From: an uncultured Clostridia bacterium
GTDB taxonomy: Bacteria; Bacillota; Clostridia; Lachnospirales; CAG-274
Direction of reading: 5' to 3'
Assembly: GCA_947630475.1 (NCBI GenBank)
Contig: CANRHR010000003.1
Coordinates: 1-64,000 of the forward strand
DNA: 64,000 nt
Below are positions 17,265-26,128 of the stretch, piece after piece (the stretch's first letter is position 1; every line of letters begins with the position of its first letter). The translations under genes were made by a program, and so were the position numbers. The notes beneath the pieces were generated by a model. It worked only from the letters and a program-made list of their open reading frames with translations. It was not told the DNA's origin and did no database searches.

Positions 17265-18635
17265 TTAAAACTGAATAGTGCTGTGACTTCTGTTTATTGG
17301 AGCGACTTTTTTTGATGAAAGCATCTCAAAAGCAGCCAAAACCCTTTTTCTTGTTGCGGCAGGTATAATCACATCATCAATATATCCCTTTCCCGAAACG
17401 GTTATTGGGCTTGATTCATAATCATAATCCTCTGCGCTTATTCCCATTATATTTAGAGATGCCTCACGGCTGAGAAGAGAAATCTCAGCGCATGGCCATG
17501 CCAAAACGACATCGGCGCCTATATGCTTGCTGTTCATAACAAGATAAGCATTTCCAACGGCGCTTTTTATTATAACGTTTACCTTTGCGACAGATGCATT
17601 TTTAAATGCCGTAAGAAGTCTTGCTGAGTTTTTAATAAGCCCACGCTGTTCACGATCTACATTATCTTCGTAGCCGTCCGCATTCGTAAGGGATAAAATA
17701 GGAATGTTAAAAGCATCGCATATATTTATAAAGGCATATGCCTTTTCGCAGGCTGAAACACTCATTTTGCCATTATTTGCGACTATGCCCGTTGTTGTGC
17801 CGTTTAGCTTGACAAAACCTATAATCATATTTGTGGCGAAGCCTGATTTAAGCTCGCAAAATTTATTATTATCGGCAATTGAACATATTACTGATTTTAT
17901 ATCAAATTCAGAATCATCTATTATTGTGTTGAGAGCTTCGTCTTCTCTGTTTATATCATCGGAAGATTCGCTTACAGCCTCCTCCATATTATTTGCCGGA
18001 AGCATTGTAACAAGCTCTCTTGCGCCCTTTATAGCCTGTTCTTCATTGTCAAACTCAAGGTCTATCAAAGATGTCTTTTTAAAAAGAGCTTCGGCTCCTC
18101 CAAGCTGTTCATAGGTTGTTGATTTTCCCTCAAGGCCCTCAAATGTTGATGGGCTTGTCATAAATATTTCGCCTTTATCGCGTGACATAATAACAAAATC
18201 ACTAAGCATAGGAGTTAAAGCTGCAATGCCCAAGCAATGACCCAATACAACGCAAATCTGCGGTACTATTCCGCTTGCATCAGTCTGCTTTGAAAACAAA
18301 ATACCATATGCCTCAAAAGCATCGGCGCCCTCATCTATTTTAAGTCCCCTTGAATCCATAAAGCCTACAACAGGAGCCCCCATTTTAATGGCATTATCAT
18401 AAACGCTGGCAATTTTAGTGGCGTGTCTTACATCCACAACGCCATCTTGAGCAAATGCAAAAACAAGATTTCCCTCAACGGTTCCATATCCCGTTGTAAC
18501 ATTTGCCACTTTATTAAGACCGCCCATTTCAACGAAGCTTCCTTCATCAAAAAAATCCAAAAGTCTTTTTTGAGCCAATCCCGGCTCACGAGCTTTTTTT
18601 TCCTTAAGCTCGCTAATTTTTTCAGCTACATTCAT
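17265..18635 (-). CDS. Acyl-CoA carboxyltransferase subunit (12S/MmdA-like)
   Basis: A 456-residue crotonase-fold carboxyltransferase, the first gene of the operon. Two ClpP/crotonase half-domains are visible: MGAPVVGFMDSRGLKIDEGADA with VLGHCLGIAALTPMLSDF, and FNIPILSLTNADGYEDNVDREQ with SAVGNAYLVMNSKHIGADVV. The family transfers CO2 from malonyl-, methylmalonyl- or glutaconyl-type CoA esters to biotin. It is about 50 residues shorter than usual MmdA and the motifs are diverged, so the substrate is uncertain. It starts after GGAGGG. Confidence 0.85.
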   Translation of the reverse strand: MNVAEKISELKEKKAREPGLAQKRLLDFFDEGSFVEMGGLNKVANVTTGYGTVEGNLVFAFAQDGVVDVRHATKIASVYDNAIKMGAPVVGFMDSRGLKIDEGADAFEAYGILFSKQTDASGIVPQICVVLGHCLGIAALTPMLSDFVIMSRDKGEIFMTSPSTFEGLEGKSTTYEQLGGAEALFKKTSLIDLEFDNEEQAIKGARELVTMLPANNMEEAVSESSDDINREDEALNTIIDDSEFDIKSVICSIADNNKFCELKSGFATNMIIGFVKLNGTTTGIVANNGKMSVSACEKAYAFINICDAFNIPILSLTNADGYEDNVDREQRGLIKNSARLLTAFKNASVAKVNVIIKSAVGNAYLVMNSKHIGADVVLAWPCAEISLLSREASLNIMGISAEDYDYESSPITVSGKGYIDDVIIPAATRKRVLAAFEMLSSKKVAPINRSHSTIQF

Positions 18636-18916
18636 TGCAAAACCCTCCGTGAATTTATCAGTCGCTTAATATAGCGCAGGCTCTTTTCGAGCCAATACGG
18701 CGCATTATTCAGCTTTGTTTGTAAAATTATTTGATGCTTGCTAAAAAAAATATTGTATTTATCTTTATTTTATTGTACTATTATAAAAAAAAAGTTTCTA
18801 ATATTATTTTAAATATACTTTATATAACTTTTATCCTATAATATATTATTAAGCAGATAAAAATTACAAAAAGTGTAAATCTTAACATTAATATTATTGG
18901 GGAGAATACAAAAATT

Positions 18917-19837
18917 ATGGACTATAAGCAATATGACTATATATTAACGGTGGCAGAGGAGAAAAGCATATCAAAAGCGGCAAAAAAGCTCTTTATTTCA
19001 CAGCCTTCCTTAAGCCAATACATCAACCGAATAGAAAAGCACTTGGGCGTTAACCTTTTTGACAGAAGCACAACGCCATTAGAGCTTACCTATGAAGGAG
19101 AGCTTTTTATAGAAACGGCATTAAAAATAAAACAGCTTAACGAACAGCTCAAAAAAAAATTTGACGACATTACAGAGCTTAAATCAGGGCGCCTTAACAT
19201 AGGGCTTACTCCATCAAAGGCAAACAATCCTCTTCCTATAATACTGCCTTGTTTTAAAAAAAATTATCCCAATATAGAATTAATCATAACCGAAGCTTCT
19301 TCTTCAGAGCTTGAAAATATGCTTTCCAAAGGAGTTGTTGACGTATGTATGATGAATCTGCCTATTTTAAATAAAAATATTGAATATGAGCCTATTTTAA
19401 TAGAAAAAATACTTTTGGCAGCTCCTCACAGCTTTGTTTATGAAAATGAAGAGCAATACTCAGGTTATCCGAGGATAGATCTTAAAATCCTTGAGAATGA
19501 ACAATTTATACTTTTAAAACAAGACCAAAGAATAAGACAAATAAGTAATCATCTTTTTTCAAACGCAGGCTTTAAGCCCAAAATATTGCTTGAAACAAGA
19601 AGCCTTGAAACATCGCTAAGACTTACTGCTGCCGAAATGGGGTTTTGCCTTGTGCCTGAATCAATTATAAACTCTGCAAAGCTTAAAAATCCGCCTAAAT
19701 ATTATGTTATAGGCGATCCTCCTCTTACATGGACTTTAGCTATAGCATACAGAAAAGACGTATATCACTCAAAGGCAGCTTTGGCTTTTTCGGAAACAGC
19801 AAAAAAAATTATGTGCAAAAATCAGCATTTAAATTAA
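18917..19837 (+). CDS. LysR-family transcriptional regulator
   Basis: A 306-residue regulator with an N-terminal winged helix-turn-helix (KSISKAAKKLFISQPSLSQYI, residues about 15-38) and a periplasmic-binding-like effector domain from about residue 90. It is divergent from the decarboxylase operon across 281 bases, the classic arrangement for a LysR protein that controls its neighbour, perhaps responding to a dicarboxylate or CoA-linked acid. TATAAT at 18837-18842 probably belongs to its own promoter. Confidence 0.88.
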   Translation: MDYKQYDYILTVAEEKSISKAAKKLFISQPSLSQYINRIEKHLGVNLFDRSTTPLELTYEGELFIETALKIKQLNEQLKKKFDDITELKSGRLNIGLTPSKANNPLPIILPCFKKNYPNIELIITEASSSELENMLSKGVVDVCMMNLPILNKNIEYEPILIEKILLAAPHSFVYENEEQYSGYPRIDLKILENEQFILLKQDQRIRQISNHLFSNAGFKPKILLETRSLETSLRLTAAEMGFCLVPESIINSAKLKNPPKYYVIGDPPLTWTLAIAYRKDVYHSKAALAFSETAKKIMCKNQHLN

Positions 19838-19915
19838 ATTTATCTTTATAGCCAATCAAATATAAAATAAAAACAATAATATTTTTACAACAGTTTAATC
19901 TGCAAGGAGAATAAA

Positions 19916-20563
19916 ATGACATATATAGTTTTGGATTTTGAATTTAACCAAGCCTTTGACTTTGTGAATAATTGCGCAGCAAAGCCAAATCCCGAGTGCC
20001 GATTTGAAATTATACAAATCGGAGCGGTAAAGCTAAACGAAAACTTTGATATAATCGACAACTGTAATTTTTTAATCAAACCTTCAATTTATAAAAAAAT
20101 ACATCCTTATGTAGAAAAAATAACAAGCATAACAACCGAAAGCCTTGCTGATAAACGAGCTTTTCCGGATGTTTTTAAAGATTTTTTAAACTTTATTTAT
20201 AATAATAACTCTCAAAATGAGGTCATTTTATGTGTATGGGGCAGCAGCGACATAAAGACTCTTTATAGAAATTTAGCATATTATGATCTTGCATATGAAC
20301 CGCTTATAATAAAATATATCGATATACAGATGCTTGCAACAAAATACTTTAATTACAGCAAGGGTTCTTCTATCGGTTTAAAAAATGCGGCTGATCTTCT
20401 TAAACTTTCATCCGACGAAAAAAAATTTCATGACGCTCTGTATGATGCTGTTTTTACAGCTAAAATTTTTAAAATTGTAAAGCCTCAAAACATTCCTATA
20501 AAGATTTTTAATTCTTCAAGGATTTTAAACAAAAAAAGCTTAAAAAAATCCCTCAGCATATAA
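19916..20563 (+). CDS. DEDDh-type 3'-5' exonuclease
   Basis: A 215-residue RNase T/DnaQ-like exonuclease. Catalytic residues appear as VLDFEFNQ (Asp, Glu), WGSSDIKTL (Asp) and FHDALYDAVF (His, Asp). The layout resembles KapD and Snipper-type enzymes acting on RNA or short nucleic acids; the target is not evident. It starts after AAGGAG. Its last codons form half of the hairpin that terminates the opposing tRNA operon. Confidence 0.82.
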   Translation: MTYIVLDFEFNQAFDFVNNCAAKPNPECRFEIIQIGAVKLNENFDIIDNCNFLIKPSIYKKIHPYVEKITSITTESLADKRAFPDVFKDFLNFIYNNNSQNEVILCVWGSSDIKTLYRNLAYYDLAYEPLIIKYIDIQMLATKYFNYSKGSSIGLKNAADLLKLSSDEKKFHDALYDAVFTAKIFKIVKPQNIPIKIFNSSRILNKKSLKKSLSI

Positions 20564-20574
20564 ACGCTGAGGGA
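20541..20574 (-). terminator. Terminator of the tRNA operon, inside the exonuclease 3' end
   Basis: TCCCTCAGC (20549-20557) and GCTGAGGGA (20566-20574) form a 9-bp stem. On the minus strand it is followed by TTTTTTT, a classical terminator for the tRNA genes that overlaps the exonuclease stop region. Confidence 0.8.
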
Positions 20575-20588
20575 TAATATATAATTTA

Positions 20589-20673
20589 TGCAGTCGACGG
20601 GACTTGAACCCGTACCCAGTTAACCCGGACTAGATCCTTAGTCTAGCGCGTATGCCAATTCCGCCACGACTGC
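20589..20673 (-). tRNA. tRNA-Leu (anticodon AAG), copy 1
   Basis: An 85-base tRNA with acceptor GCAGTCG/CGACTGC, anticodon stem CTAGA/TCTAG around loop CTAAGGA (anticodon AAG), a long variable arm typical of leucine tRNAs and the T loop TTCAAGT. CCA is not encoded. It reads CUU codons. It is identical to the copy at 21001-21085. Confidence 0.95.
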
Positions 20674-20739
20674 ATATTTAAAAATTAAACCTTATTATAA
20701 CATATGTAAAGCAGCGTATTCCACGCTGCCTCATAAAAG

Positions 20740-20811
20740 CTAGGCTAGCAGGATTCGAACCTGCGAATGACGGAATCAGAATCCGTTGCCTTACCGCTTG
20801 GCGATAGCCCA
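20740..20811 (-). tRNA. tRNA-Gln (anticodon CTG)
   Basis: A 72-base cloverleaf with acceptor TGGGCTA/TAGCCTA, discriminator G and anticodon loop TTCTGAT (CTG, codon CAG). CCA is not encoded. It is nearly identical in its D and T arms to the adjacent TTG isoacceptor, implying tandem duplication. Confidence 0.93.
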
Positions 20812-20827
20812 TTAAAAATATATAAAG

Positions 20828-20899
20828 CAGGGCTAGCAGGATTCGAACCTGCGAATGCAGGGATCAAAACCCTGTGCCTTACCGCTTGGCGATAACCCT
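20828..20899 (-). tRNA. tRNA-Gln (anticodon TTG)
   Basis: A 72-base cloverleaf with acceptor AGGGTTA/TAGCCCT (one G-T pair), anticodon loop TTTTGAT (TTG, codon CAA) and T loop TTCGAAT. It lies in the same minus-strand cluster. Confidence 0.93.
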
Positions 20900-20909
20900 T
20901 TAACTAATA

Positions 20910-20981
20910 AGCGCGAGACGGGATTTGAACCCGCGGCCCTCGCCTTGGCAAGGCGATGCTCTACCACTGAGCCACTCGCGC
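20910..20981 (-). tRNA. tRNA-Gly (anticodon GCC)
   Basis: A 72-base cloverleaf with acceptor GCGCGAG/CTCGCGC, discriminator T, D arm GCTCAGTGGTAGAGC and anticodon loop TTGCCAA (GCC, codons GGC/GGU). Confidence 0.95.
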
Positions 20982-21000
20982 CCAAATATAAATTGAGCTA

Positions 21001-21085
21001 TGCAGTCGACGGGACTTGAACCCGTACCCAGTTAACCCGGACTAGATCCTTAGTCTAGCGCGTATGCCAATTCCGCCACGACTGC
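21001..21085 (-). tRNA. tRNA-Leu (anticodon AAG), copy 2
   Basis: Base-for-base identical to the tRNA at 20589-20673, including the anticodon AAG and variable arm. It is the promoter-proximal gene of the five-tRNA cluster. Confidence 0.95.
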
Positions 21086-21123
21086 ATATTTAGCTGAAAC
21101 CATAACTATCAGCGACAAGAAAT

Positions 21124-21152
21124 ATTATAATACAATAAAAAAACATTGTCAA
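21124..21152 (-). promoter_or_regulatory. Promoter of the tRNA cluster
   Basis: On the minus strand TTGACA (21152-21147), a 17-base spacer and TATAAT (21129-21124) match the vegetative sigma consensus exactly. They lie about 40 bases before the first tRNA. Confidence 0.85.
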
Positions 21153-21204
21153 CACTTTTTTTTAATTTTACCAAATAATTTTTATTAATTTAAATTATAA
21201 GCCA

Positions 21205-21411
21205 AGGATATTTCTTCTTACGCTGCATACTCATAACGACGCCTTCTGACGAAGTACCCACCGCCTAAGAGGCGGGGCTTACTCAGTCGATAAAAAAATA
21301 GTTTGCCTTGATTGCCTATACCAAATTTATTCGTGTATAGGCAAATGCGGCATACTGTAAAGATATTTTGTAATAATTTTAAGACGGCGGATACTTGCTT
21401 GCCGGTTAATT
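21205..21411. repeat. Compound intergenic repeat block
   Basis: This gap holds, in order, CTTACGCTGCATACTCATAAC (second dispersed family), the palindrome CCGCCTAAGAGGCGG with tail ACTCAGTCGATAAA, a hairpin TTGCCTATAC/GTATAGGCAA (21312-21344), and a second tail CTTGCTTGCCGGTTAA. No gene is seen. It separates the tRNA promoter from the end of the his operon. Confidence 0.6.
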
Positions 21412-21765
21412 TAATTTTGTTTCATCCGTTCTGTTTTCAGCCTTTCTTTTGGCTTCCTTTTCAATGTTCATTTTTTCTTTTTCTCTTCTTTTGGAAATTT
21501 CAGCGGCAATATCATTCCAGCTAAGCCCCATTTGCGCCATAAGCACCTCAAGGTGAAAAATAAGATCGCATATTTCGCATACTGTTTCACTATTATTTGA
21601 ATCCTTTGCGGCTATAATAACCTCCGTTGCCTCTTCTCCTATTTTCTTTAATATCTTATCGATTCCCTTTCCAAAAAGATAGCTTGTATAAGAGCCTTCA
21701 ACGGGATTTTTCATTCTGTTTGTTATAACATTGTATTCTTCATTTAAAGATTCATTTAAATTCAT
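21406..21765 (-). CDS. hisE: Phosphoribosyl-ATP pyrophosphatase
   Basis: A 119-residue MazG-like helical pyrophosphohydrolase for the second step of histidine synthesis. The conserved segments are YTSYLFGKGIDKILKKIGEE and EEATEVIIAAKD, followed by CEICDLIFHLEVLMA. A Lys/Glu/Arg-rich tail of about 25 residues extends past the usual end. It starts after GGGAG, one base behind hisI, and is the last gene of the operon. Confidence 0.93.
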   Translation of the reverse strand: MNLNESLNEEYNVITNRMKNPVEGSYTSYLFGKGIDKILKKIGEEATEVIIAAKDSNNSETVCEICDLIFHLEVLMAQMGLSWNDIAAEISKRREKEKMNIEKEAKRKAENRTDETKLN

Positions 21766-21766
21766 T

Positions 21767-22096
21767 TTATTCTCCCTTAAATTCTTCTAATTTTCTGTAA
21801 AAACATGAATAATTGCCTGTATGACAGGCTGCCCCATCCTGCTTTACAAGCAAAAGAAGCGTATCTTTGTCACAGTCATATCTTATCTCTTTAACATGCT
21901 GATAATGTCCGCTTGTTTCCCCTTTAACCCAAATGCATTTTCTTGAACGGCTGTAGTAAGTTGCCTTTGCTGTTTTAAGCGTTATATCAAATGCTTCTTG
22001 ATTCATATAGGCAAGCATTAACACCTCTTTTGTTTTATAATCCTGGGCAATGACAGGCAAAAGCCCGTCAGAGTTAAATTTTAATTCAAGATTCAT
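21767..22096 (-). CDS. hisI: Phosphoribosyl-AMP cyclohydrolase
   Basis: A 109-residue zinc enzyme opening the purine ring in histidine synthesis. Conserved blocks are [41 protein letters not shown] and [14 protein letters not shown], which carry the metal ligands. The start at 22096 is preferred because GAGGAA lies 7 bases upstream; five further codons are open upstream. Confidence 0.95.
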   Translation of the reverse strand: MNLELKFNSDGLLPVIAQDYKTKEVLMLAYMNQEAFDITLKTAKATYYSRSRKCIWVKGETSGHYQHVKEIRYDCDKDTLLLLVKQDGAACHTGNYSCFYRKLEEFKGE

Positions 22097-22127
22097 CTTA
22101 TTTCCTCGCATAAATTTTAAAATTTTG

Positions 22128-22886
22128 TCAGTTCAGTCTTACAGATATGCCTTTTTCACATAAATATTTTTTAAGATCAATAATTTCCATCTCTCTGAAA
22201 TGAAACAAACCCGCTGCCAAAGCCGCTTCAGCTCCGCCATCTGTCAAAGCCTCGGCAAAATGTTCTTTTTTGCCTGCTCCGCCCGAGGCTATAACGGGAA
22301 TTTTTACAGCATTTGATATTGTTTTTGTAAGCTCAATATCATATCCTGATCTTGTTCCGTCACAGTCCATACTTGTTAAAAGTATTTCTCCTGCTCCTCT
22401 TTTTTCAGCCTCTACCGCCCATTCAACAGCATCCTTTCCGGTATTTACTCTTCCGCCGTTAAGATAAACATCAAAGCCATTATCTCGTCTTTTGGCATCA
22501 ATTGCCACAACAACACACTGGCTTCCAAATTTTTCAGCGGCTTCACTTATAAGCTCCGGTCTTTTTAAAGCGGCCGAATTAACAGAAATTTTATCTGCTC
22601 CGGCGCTTAAAATTTTTCTGAAATCATCTATACTTCTTATTCCTCCTCCAACCGTAAGAGGTATAAATACCTGTTCGGCGGTTTTGGAAACAACCTCAAT
22701 CATAATATTTCTGGCATCAGCCGATGCGGTAATATCCAAAAACACTATCTCATCAGCCATAGATCTGTTATAAAATGCAGCGCTTTCAACAGGATCTCCC
22801 GCATCTTTAAGATTTACAAAATTAACCCCTTTAACAACTCTGCCGTTATTTACATCAAGACAGGGAATTATCCTTTTTGTATGCAT
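22128..22886 (-). CDS. hisF: Imidazole glycerol phosphate synthase cyclase subunit
   Basis: A 252-residue TIM barrel that joins ammonia from HisH with PRFAR to make IGP and AICAR. The catalytic Asp residues lie in [14 protein letters not shown] and VVAIDAKRR. Phosphate loops VGGGIRS and ASGGAG are present. It starts after GGGAG two bases behind hisA. Confidence 0.96.
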   Translation of the reverse strand: MHTKRIIPCLDVNNGRVVKGVNFVNLKDAGDPVESAAFYNRSMADEIVFLDITASADARNIMIEVVSKTAEQVFIPLTVGGGIRSIDDFRKILSAGADKISVNSAALKRPELISEAAEKFGSQCVVVAIDAKRRDNGFDVYLNGGRVNTGKDAVEWAVEAEKRGAGEILLTSMDCDGTRSGYDIELTKTISNAVKIPVIASGGAGKKEHFAEALTDGGAEAALAAGLFHFREMEIIDLKKYLCEKGISVRLN

Positions 22887-22888
22887 AA

Positions 22889-23614
22889 TTATTCTCCCCT
22901 CTCAAATTTATTTATAACAGAGCTTAAATTAACTGCGCCATTATATAAAGCTTTGCCTATTATAACTCCTTTTGCACCTATGCTTTTAATTTTTTCCAAA
23001 TCATCAACAGAACTTATTCCGCCTGATGCAATAATATCAAGGCCTGTTTTGTCTATAATCTCCTTTGTGGATTCTATATTAGGCCCGCACATCATTCCAT
23101 CTTTTGATATATCTGTATAAATAATTGTTTTTATTCCTATTTTTTTCATTTTAAGGCACAGCTCCAAGGCTGATACAGAGCTTATCTCTTCCCAGCCTTT
23201 CACGGCAGCCATACCGTTTTTTGCGTCTATTCCAACGGCAATACTGTCGCCGTAAAGCTTTACGGCTTCTTCAACGAGATCCGGATTTTTTACGGCTGCC
23301 GTACCGATTATTATTCTTGAAGCGCCTGCCTGCAGCCTTGCCTTAATATCGTCCAAATTCCTGACGCCGCCGCCGGTTTGAATAAAAATATTGGGAAATC
23401 TTTCCTTAATTTTTTTAATAATCTTGATTATAAAGCTTTTTCCGTATCTTGCTCCGTCAAGATCAACAATGTGAATATTTGACGCTCCGCTTTTAGCCCA
23501 ATTTTGCGCCGCATCTACGGGTTCGTCGTTAAAAACAGTTACATCGCTAAAGCTTCCCTGCTTAAGCCTTACTGCTTTTGCATCTTTAATATCTATTGCC
23601 GGATAAATCTGCAT
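22889..23614 (-). CDS. hisA: ProFAR isomerase
   Basis: A 241-residue TIM barrel catalysing the Amadori isomerisation before IGP synthesis. [20 protein letters not shown] and TDISKDGM supply the two catalytic Asp regions, and IQTGGGVRN and ASGGISS bind phosphate. The ATG at 23614 is chosen because GGAGG is 8 bases upstream. Confidence 0.95.
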   Translation of the reverse strand: MQIYPAIDIKDAKAVRLKQGSFSDVTVFNDEPVDAAQNWAKSGASNIHIVDLDGARYGKSFIIKIIKKIKERFPNIFIQTGGGVRNLDDIKARLQAGASRIIIGTAAVKNPDLVEEAVKLYGDSIAVGIDAKNGMAAVKGWEEISSVSALELCLKMKKIGIKTIIYTDISKDGMMCGPNIESTKEIIDKTGLDIIASGGISSVDDLEKIKSIGAKGVIIGKALYNGAVNLSSVINKFERGE

Positions 23615-23615
23615 A

Positions 23616-24212
23616 TCAAAGTCCTCCAAAGTTATCTAAAATTTTAAGTCCTATATCGCCGCTCTTTTCGGGATGAAACTGAAGAGCAAAAATATTGTCT
23701 TTTTCTACAGCCACTTGTATTTCTTTGCCATAAAATGTTGTTGCGCTCACAACAGGTTCATCTGTTTGAAGATAATACGAATGAACAAAATAAACATAAG
23801 GATTTTCGGGCAGATCTTTAAATAAAACCCCTCTTGTTTTTATACTAAGGTTATTCCAGCCTATATGAGGTATTTTTACGCCATCCGGAAGTCTTTTTAT
23901 TAATCCGCCTATAAGCCCCAGCCCGTTATGTTCCCCGTTTTCATAGCTTTTATCAAAAATCATCTGCATTCCAAGACAAATACCCAAAAACGGCTTATTT
24001 TTATCAACAGCCTCAAAAACAGCCTTGTCAAATTCTTTTTTCCTTATTGTATTAATAGCCTCTGCAAAAGCTCCGACACCGGGAAGGACCAATTTGTCAG
24101 CCTTTTCAATCTCTTTTCTGTCGCTTAAAATTTCGGCTTTATATCCCAAAAACTCAAATGCTTTTTGAACACTTCTTAAATTTCCCATTCCGTAATCGAT
24201 AATTCCTATCAT
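23616..24212 (-). CDS. hisH: Imidazole glycerol phosphate synthase glutaminase subunit
   Basis: A 198-residue class I glutamine amidotransferase. The triad is visible as GICLGMQMIF (Cys) and LQFHPEKSG (His, Glu), with IIDYGMGNLRS and VLPGVGAF at the N-terminus. The ATG at 24212 overlaps the hisB stop by one base (TGATG), indicating translational coupling; an in-frame TTG one codon earlier is less likely. Confidence 0.95.
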   Translation of the reverse strand: MIGIIDYGMGNLRSVQKAFEFLGYKAEILSDRKEIEKADKLVLPGVGAFAEAINTIRKKEFDKAVFEAVDKNKPFLGICLGMQMIFDKSYENGEHNGLGLIGGLIKRLPDGVKIPHIGWNNLSIKTRGVLFKDLPENPYVYFVHSYYLQTDEPVVSATTFYGKEIQVAVEKDNIFALQFHPEKSGDIGLKILDNFGGL

Positions 24213-24802
24213 CAATCCAATACTCCTTTTGTAGATAATACGCCGTTTATTCTATTGTCAATTTCCAAAGCCATATCTACGGCCCTTCCAAATGCTTTAA
24301 AAATTCCCTCGGCAATATGATGATTGTTTTTTCCGGAAAGCACTTTAATATGTAAATTAATGCCGCAGTTGTATGCAACAGCCCTAAAAAATTCTTCCGT
24401 CATTTCGGTATCAAAATCACCCAATTTATCAACACTGAATTTGGCATCAAAATCCAAAAACGCTCTGCCAGAAAAATCTACGGCGCATAAAACAAGCGTT
24501 TCATCCATAGGCACAACAGAATGTCCGTATCGCTTTATTCCCTTTTTATCGCCAATAGCATCGGAAAGACATTTTCCGAAAACTATACCGACATCTTCTA
24601 TGCTGTGGTGAGAATCAACTTCGATATCTCCTTTTGCTTCTATATCAAGATCTATAAATCCATGCTTTGAAATATGGGTAAGCATATGATCAAAAAAACC
24701 TATTCCCGTTGAAATTTTATTTTTGCCGCTTCCGTCGATATTTAATTTCATTTTTATTTTAGTTTCGGCTGTATTTCTTTCAAGCTCGGCAGTTCTGTTC
24801 AT
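24212..24802 (-). CDS. hisB: Imidazoleglycerol-phosphate dehydratase
   Basis: A 196-residue monofunctional dehydratase (no phosphatase domain). The metal-binding His clusters are FFDHMLTHISKHG, DSHHSIEDVGI and GKNNHHIAEGIFKAFGRA. It starts after AGAGG and overlaps hisH. Confidence 0.96.
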   Translation of the reverse strand: MNRTAELERNTAETKIKMKLNIDGSGKNKISTGIGFFDHMLTHISKHGFIDLDIEAKGDIEVDSHHSIEDVGIVFGKCLSDAIGDKKGIKRYGHSVVPMDETLVLCAVDFSGRAFLDFDAKFSVDKLGDFDTEMTEEFFRAVAYNCGINLHIKVLSGKNNHHIAEGIFKAFGRAVDMALEIDNRINGVLSTKGVLD

Positions 24803-24829
24803 AATTATCCTCTTTTCATTTATAGTCTT

Positions 24830-26128
24830 TTATAGTTTTTTCATTCTTACTCTAACTGAGTTTGCATGAGCTGTAAGCCCTTCCGCCTGTGCAAATTTAA
24901 TTACATCATCGCCAAGCTCTTTAAATGCCTGCTGTGAAAATGATATAATACTTGATTTTTTTATAAAATCATCTACGCCAAGCGGAGAAAAAAATCTTGC
25001 CGTAGCGCCTGTTGGAAGTACATGGTTAGGCCCTGCCATATAATCTCCCAAAGGCTCCGGAGTATAGTGTCCCAAAAAGACCGCTCCGGCATTTTGTATT
25101 TTAGGCAAAAGGCAAAACGGCTCTTTAGTGCATATTTCCATATGCTCAGGGGCAATTTTGTTGCACAGAAAAATTGCATCGTCAAAATTATCCGTCAATA
25201 TTATTGCGCCGTAATCCGAAAGGGATTTTTCTATTATGGCTTTCCTTTCAAGAACGGCAGTTTGTTTTTGAATTTCAGCTTTTACATTTTCGGCAAGCTC
25301 TTCACTGTCTGTTATTAAAATTGCCGAAGCAAGCTCATCGTGCTCAGCCTGTGAAAGCATATCGGCGGCAACATAAACAGGATCTGCGCTTTCATCAGCC
25401 AAAACAAGTATTTCACTTGGGCCCGCCACAGAATCTATATTTACATATCCGTATACGCTTCTTTTTGCCAAAGCAACAAAAATATTGCCCGGCCCTACAA
25501 TTTTATCAACCTTTTCTATGCTTTGGGTTCCGAAAGCTAAGGCGGCGATTGCCTGAGCGCCTCCCGCTTTATATATTATATCCGCCCCGGCTATATCGGC
25601 TGCCACAATTGTTGTGGGATATACGTTTCCTGTCTTTGAAGGAGGAGTTGTCATAATTATTTTTTCAACCCCGGCAACCTTAGCAGGTATAATATTCATC
25701 ATAACGCTGGATGGATAAGCAGCTTTCCCGCCCGGAACATAAACTCCGGCTTTTTCAACAGCCCTTACAAGCTGCCCGAGCATTTCTCCGTTTTTGTATG
25801 GCTCAAGCCAGCTATTTATCCTCTGTTTTTCGTGAAATGCTTTTATTCTGTCTGCCGCTCTTTTTAAAATTCTTATAAGCTCGTCATCAACCAAGCTATA
25901 TGCTTCTTCTATTTCTTTTTTAGTAAGCCTTATATTGCTTTCATTGGCATCAAAGCCGTCAAAAAGCTTTGTATATTTAAATAATGCCTTATCCTTATTT
26001 TCTTTAACATCCGCTATAATTTCATTAACCTTGCTTTGAACATCAGGCTGTTCAAGCTTTGAGCGGCTCAAAAGCTGATCGATAAGCTTTTTGCCGTTTG
26101 CCTGAGAATATTTTATAGTAGAAATCAT
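24830..26128 (-). CDS. hisD: Histidinol dehydrogenase
   Basis: A 432-residue NAD- and zinc-dependent enzyme for the last two oxidations of histidine synthesis. Conserved segments include YVPGGKAAYPSSVMMN, KIVGPGNIFVALAKR, SVAGPSEILVLADE, QAEHDELASAILIT and GDYMAGPNHVLPTGATARF. Its ATG shares one base with the hisG stop (TAATG). Confidence 0.97.
   Translation of the reverse strand: MISTIKYSQANGKKLIDQLLSRSKLEQPDVQSKVNEIIADVKENKDKALFKYTKLFDGFDANESNIRLTKKEIEEAYSLVDDELIRILKRAADRIKAFHEKQRINSWLEPYKNGEMLGQLVRAVEKAGVYVPGGKAAYPSSVMMNIIPAKVAGVEKIIMTTPPSKTGNVYPTTIVAADIAGADIIYKAGGAQAIAALAFGTQSIEKVDKIVGPGNIFVALAKRSVYGYVNIDSVAGPSEILVLADESADPVYVAADMLSQAEHDELASAILITDSEELAENVKAEIQKQTAVLERKAIIEKSLSDYGAIILTDNFDDAIFLCNKIAPEHMEICTKEPFCLLPKIQNAGAVFLGHYTPEPLGDYMAGPNHVLPTGATARFFSPLGVDDFIKKSSIISFSQQAFKELGDDVIKFAQAEGLTAHANSVRVRMKKL

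Noticed and set aside
25174..25656. 160-residue frame antisense to hisD
   Set aside because: Runs opposite a strongly conserved enzyme and has biased composition (Gln, Leu, Arg) typical of a shadow frame.
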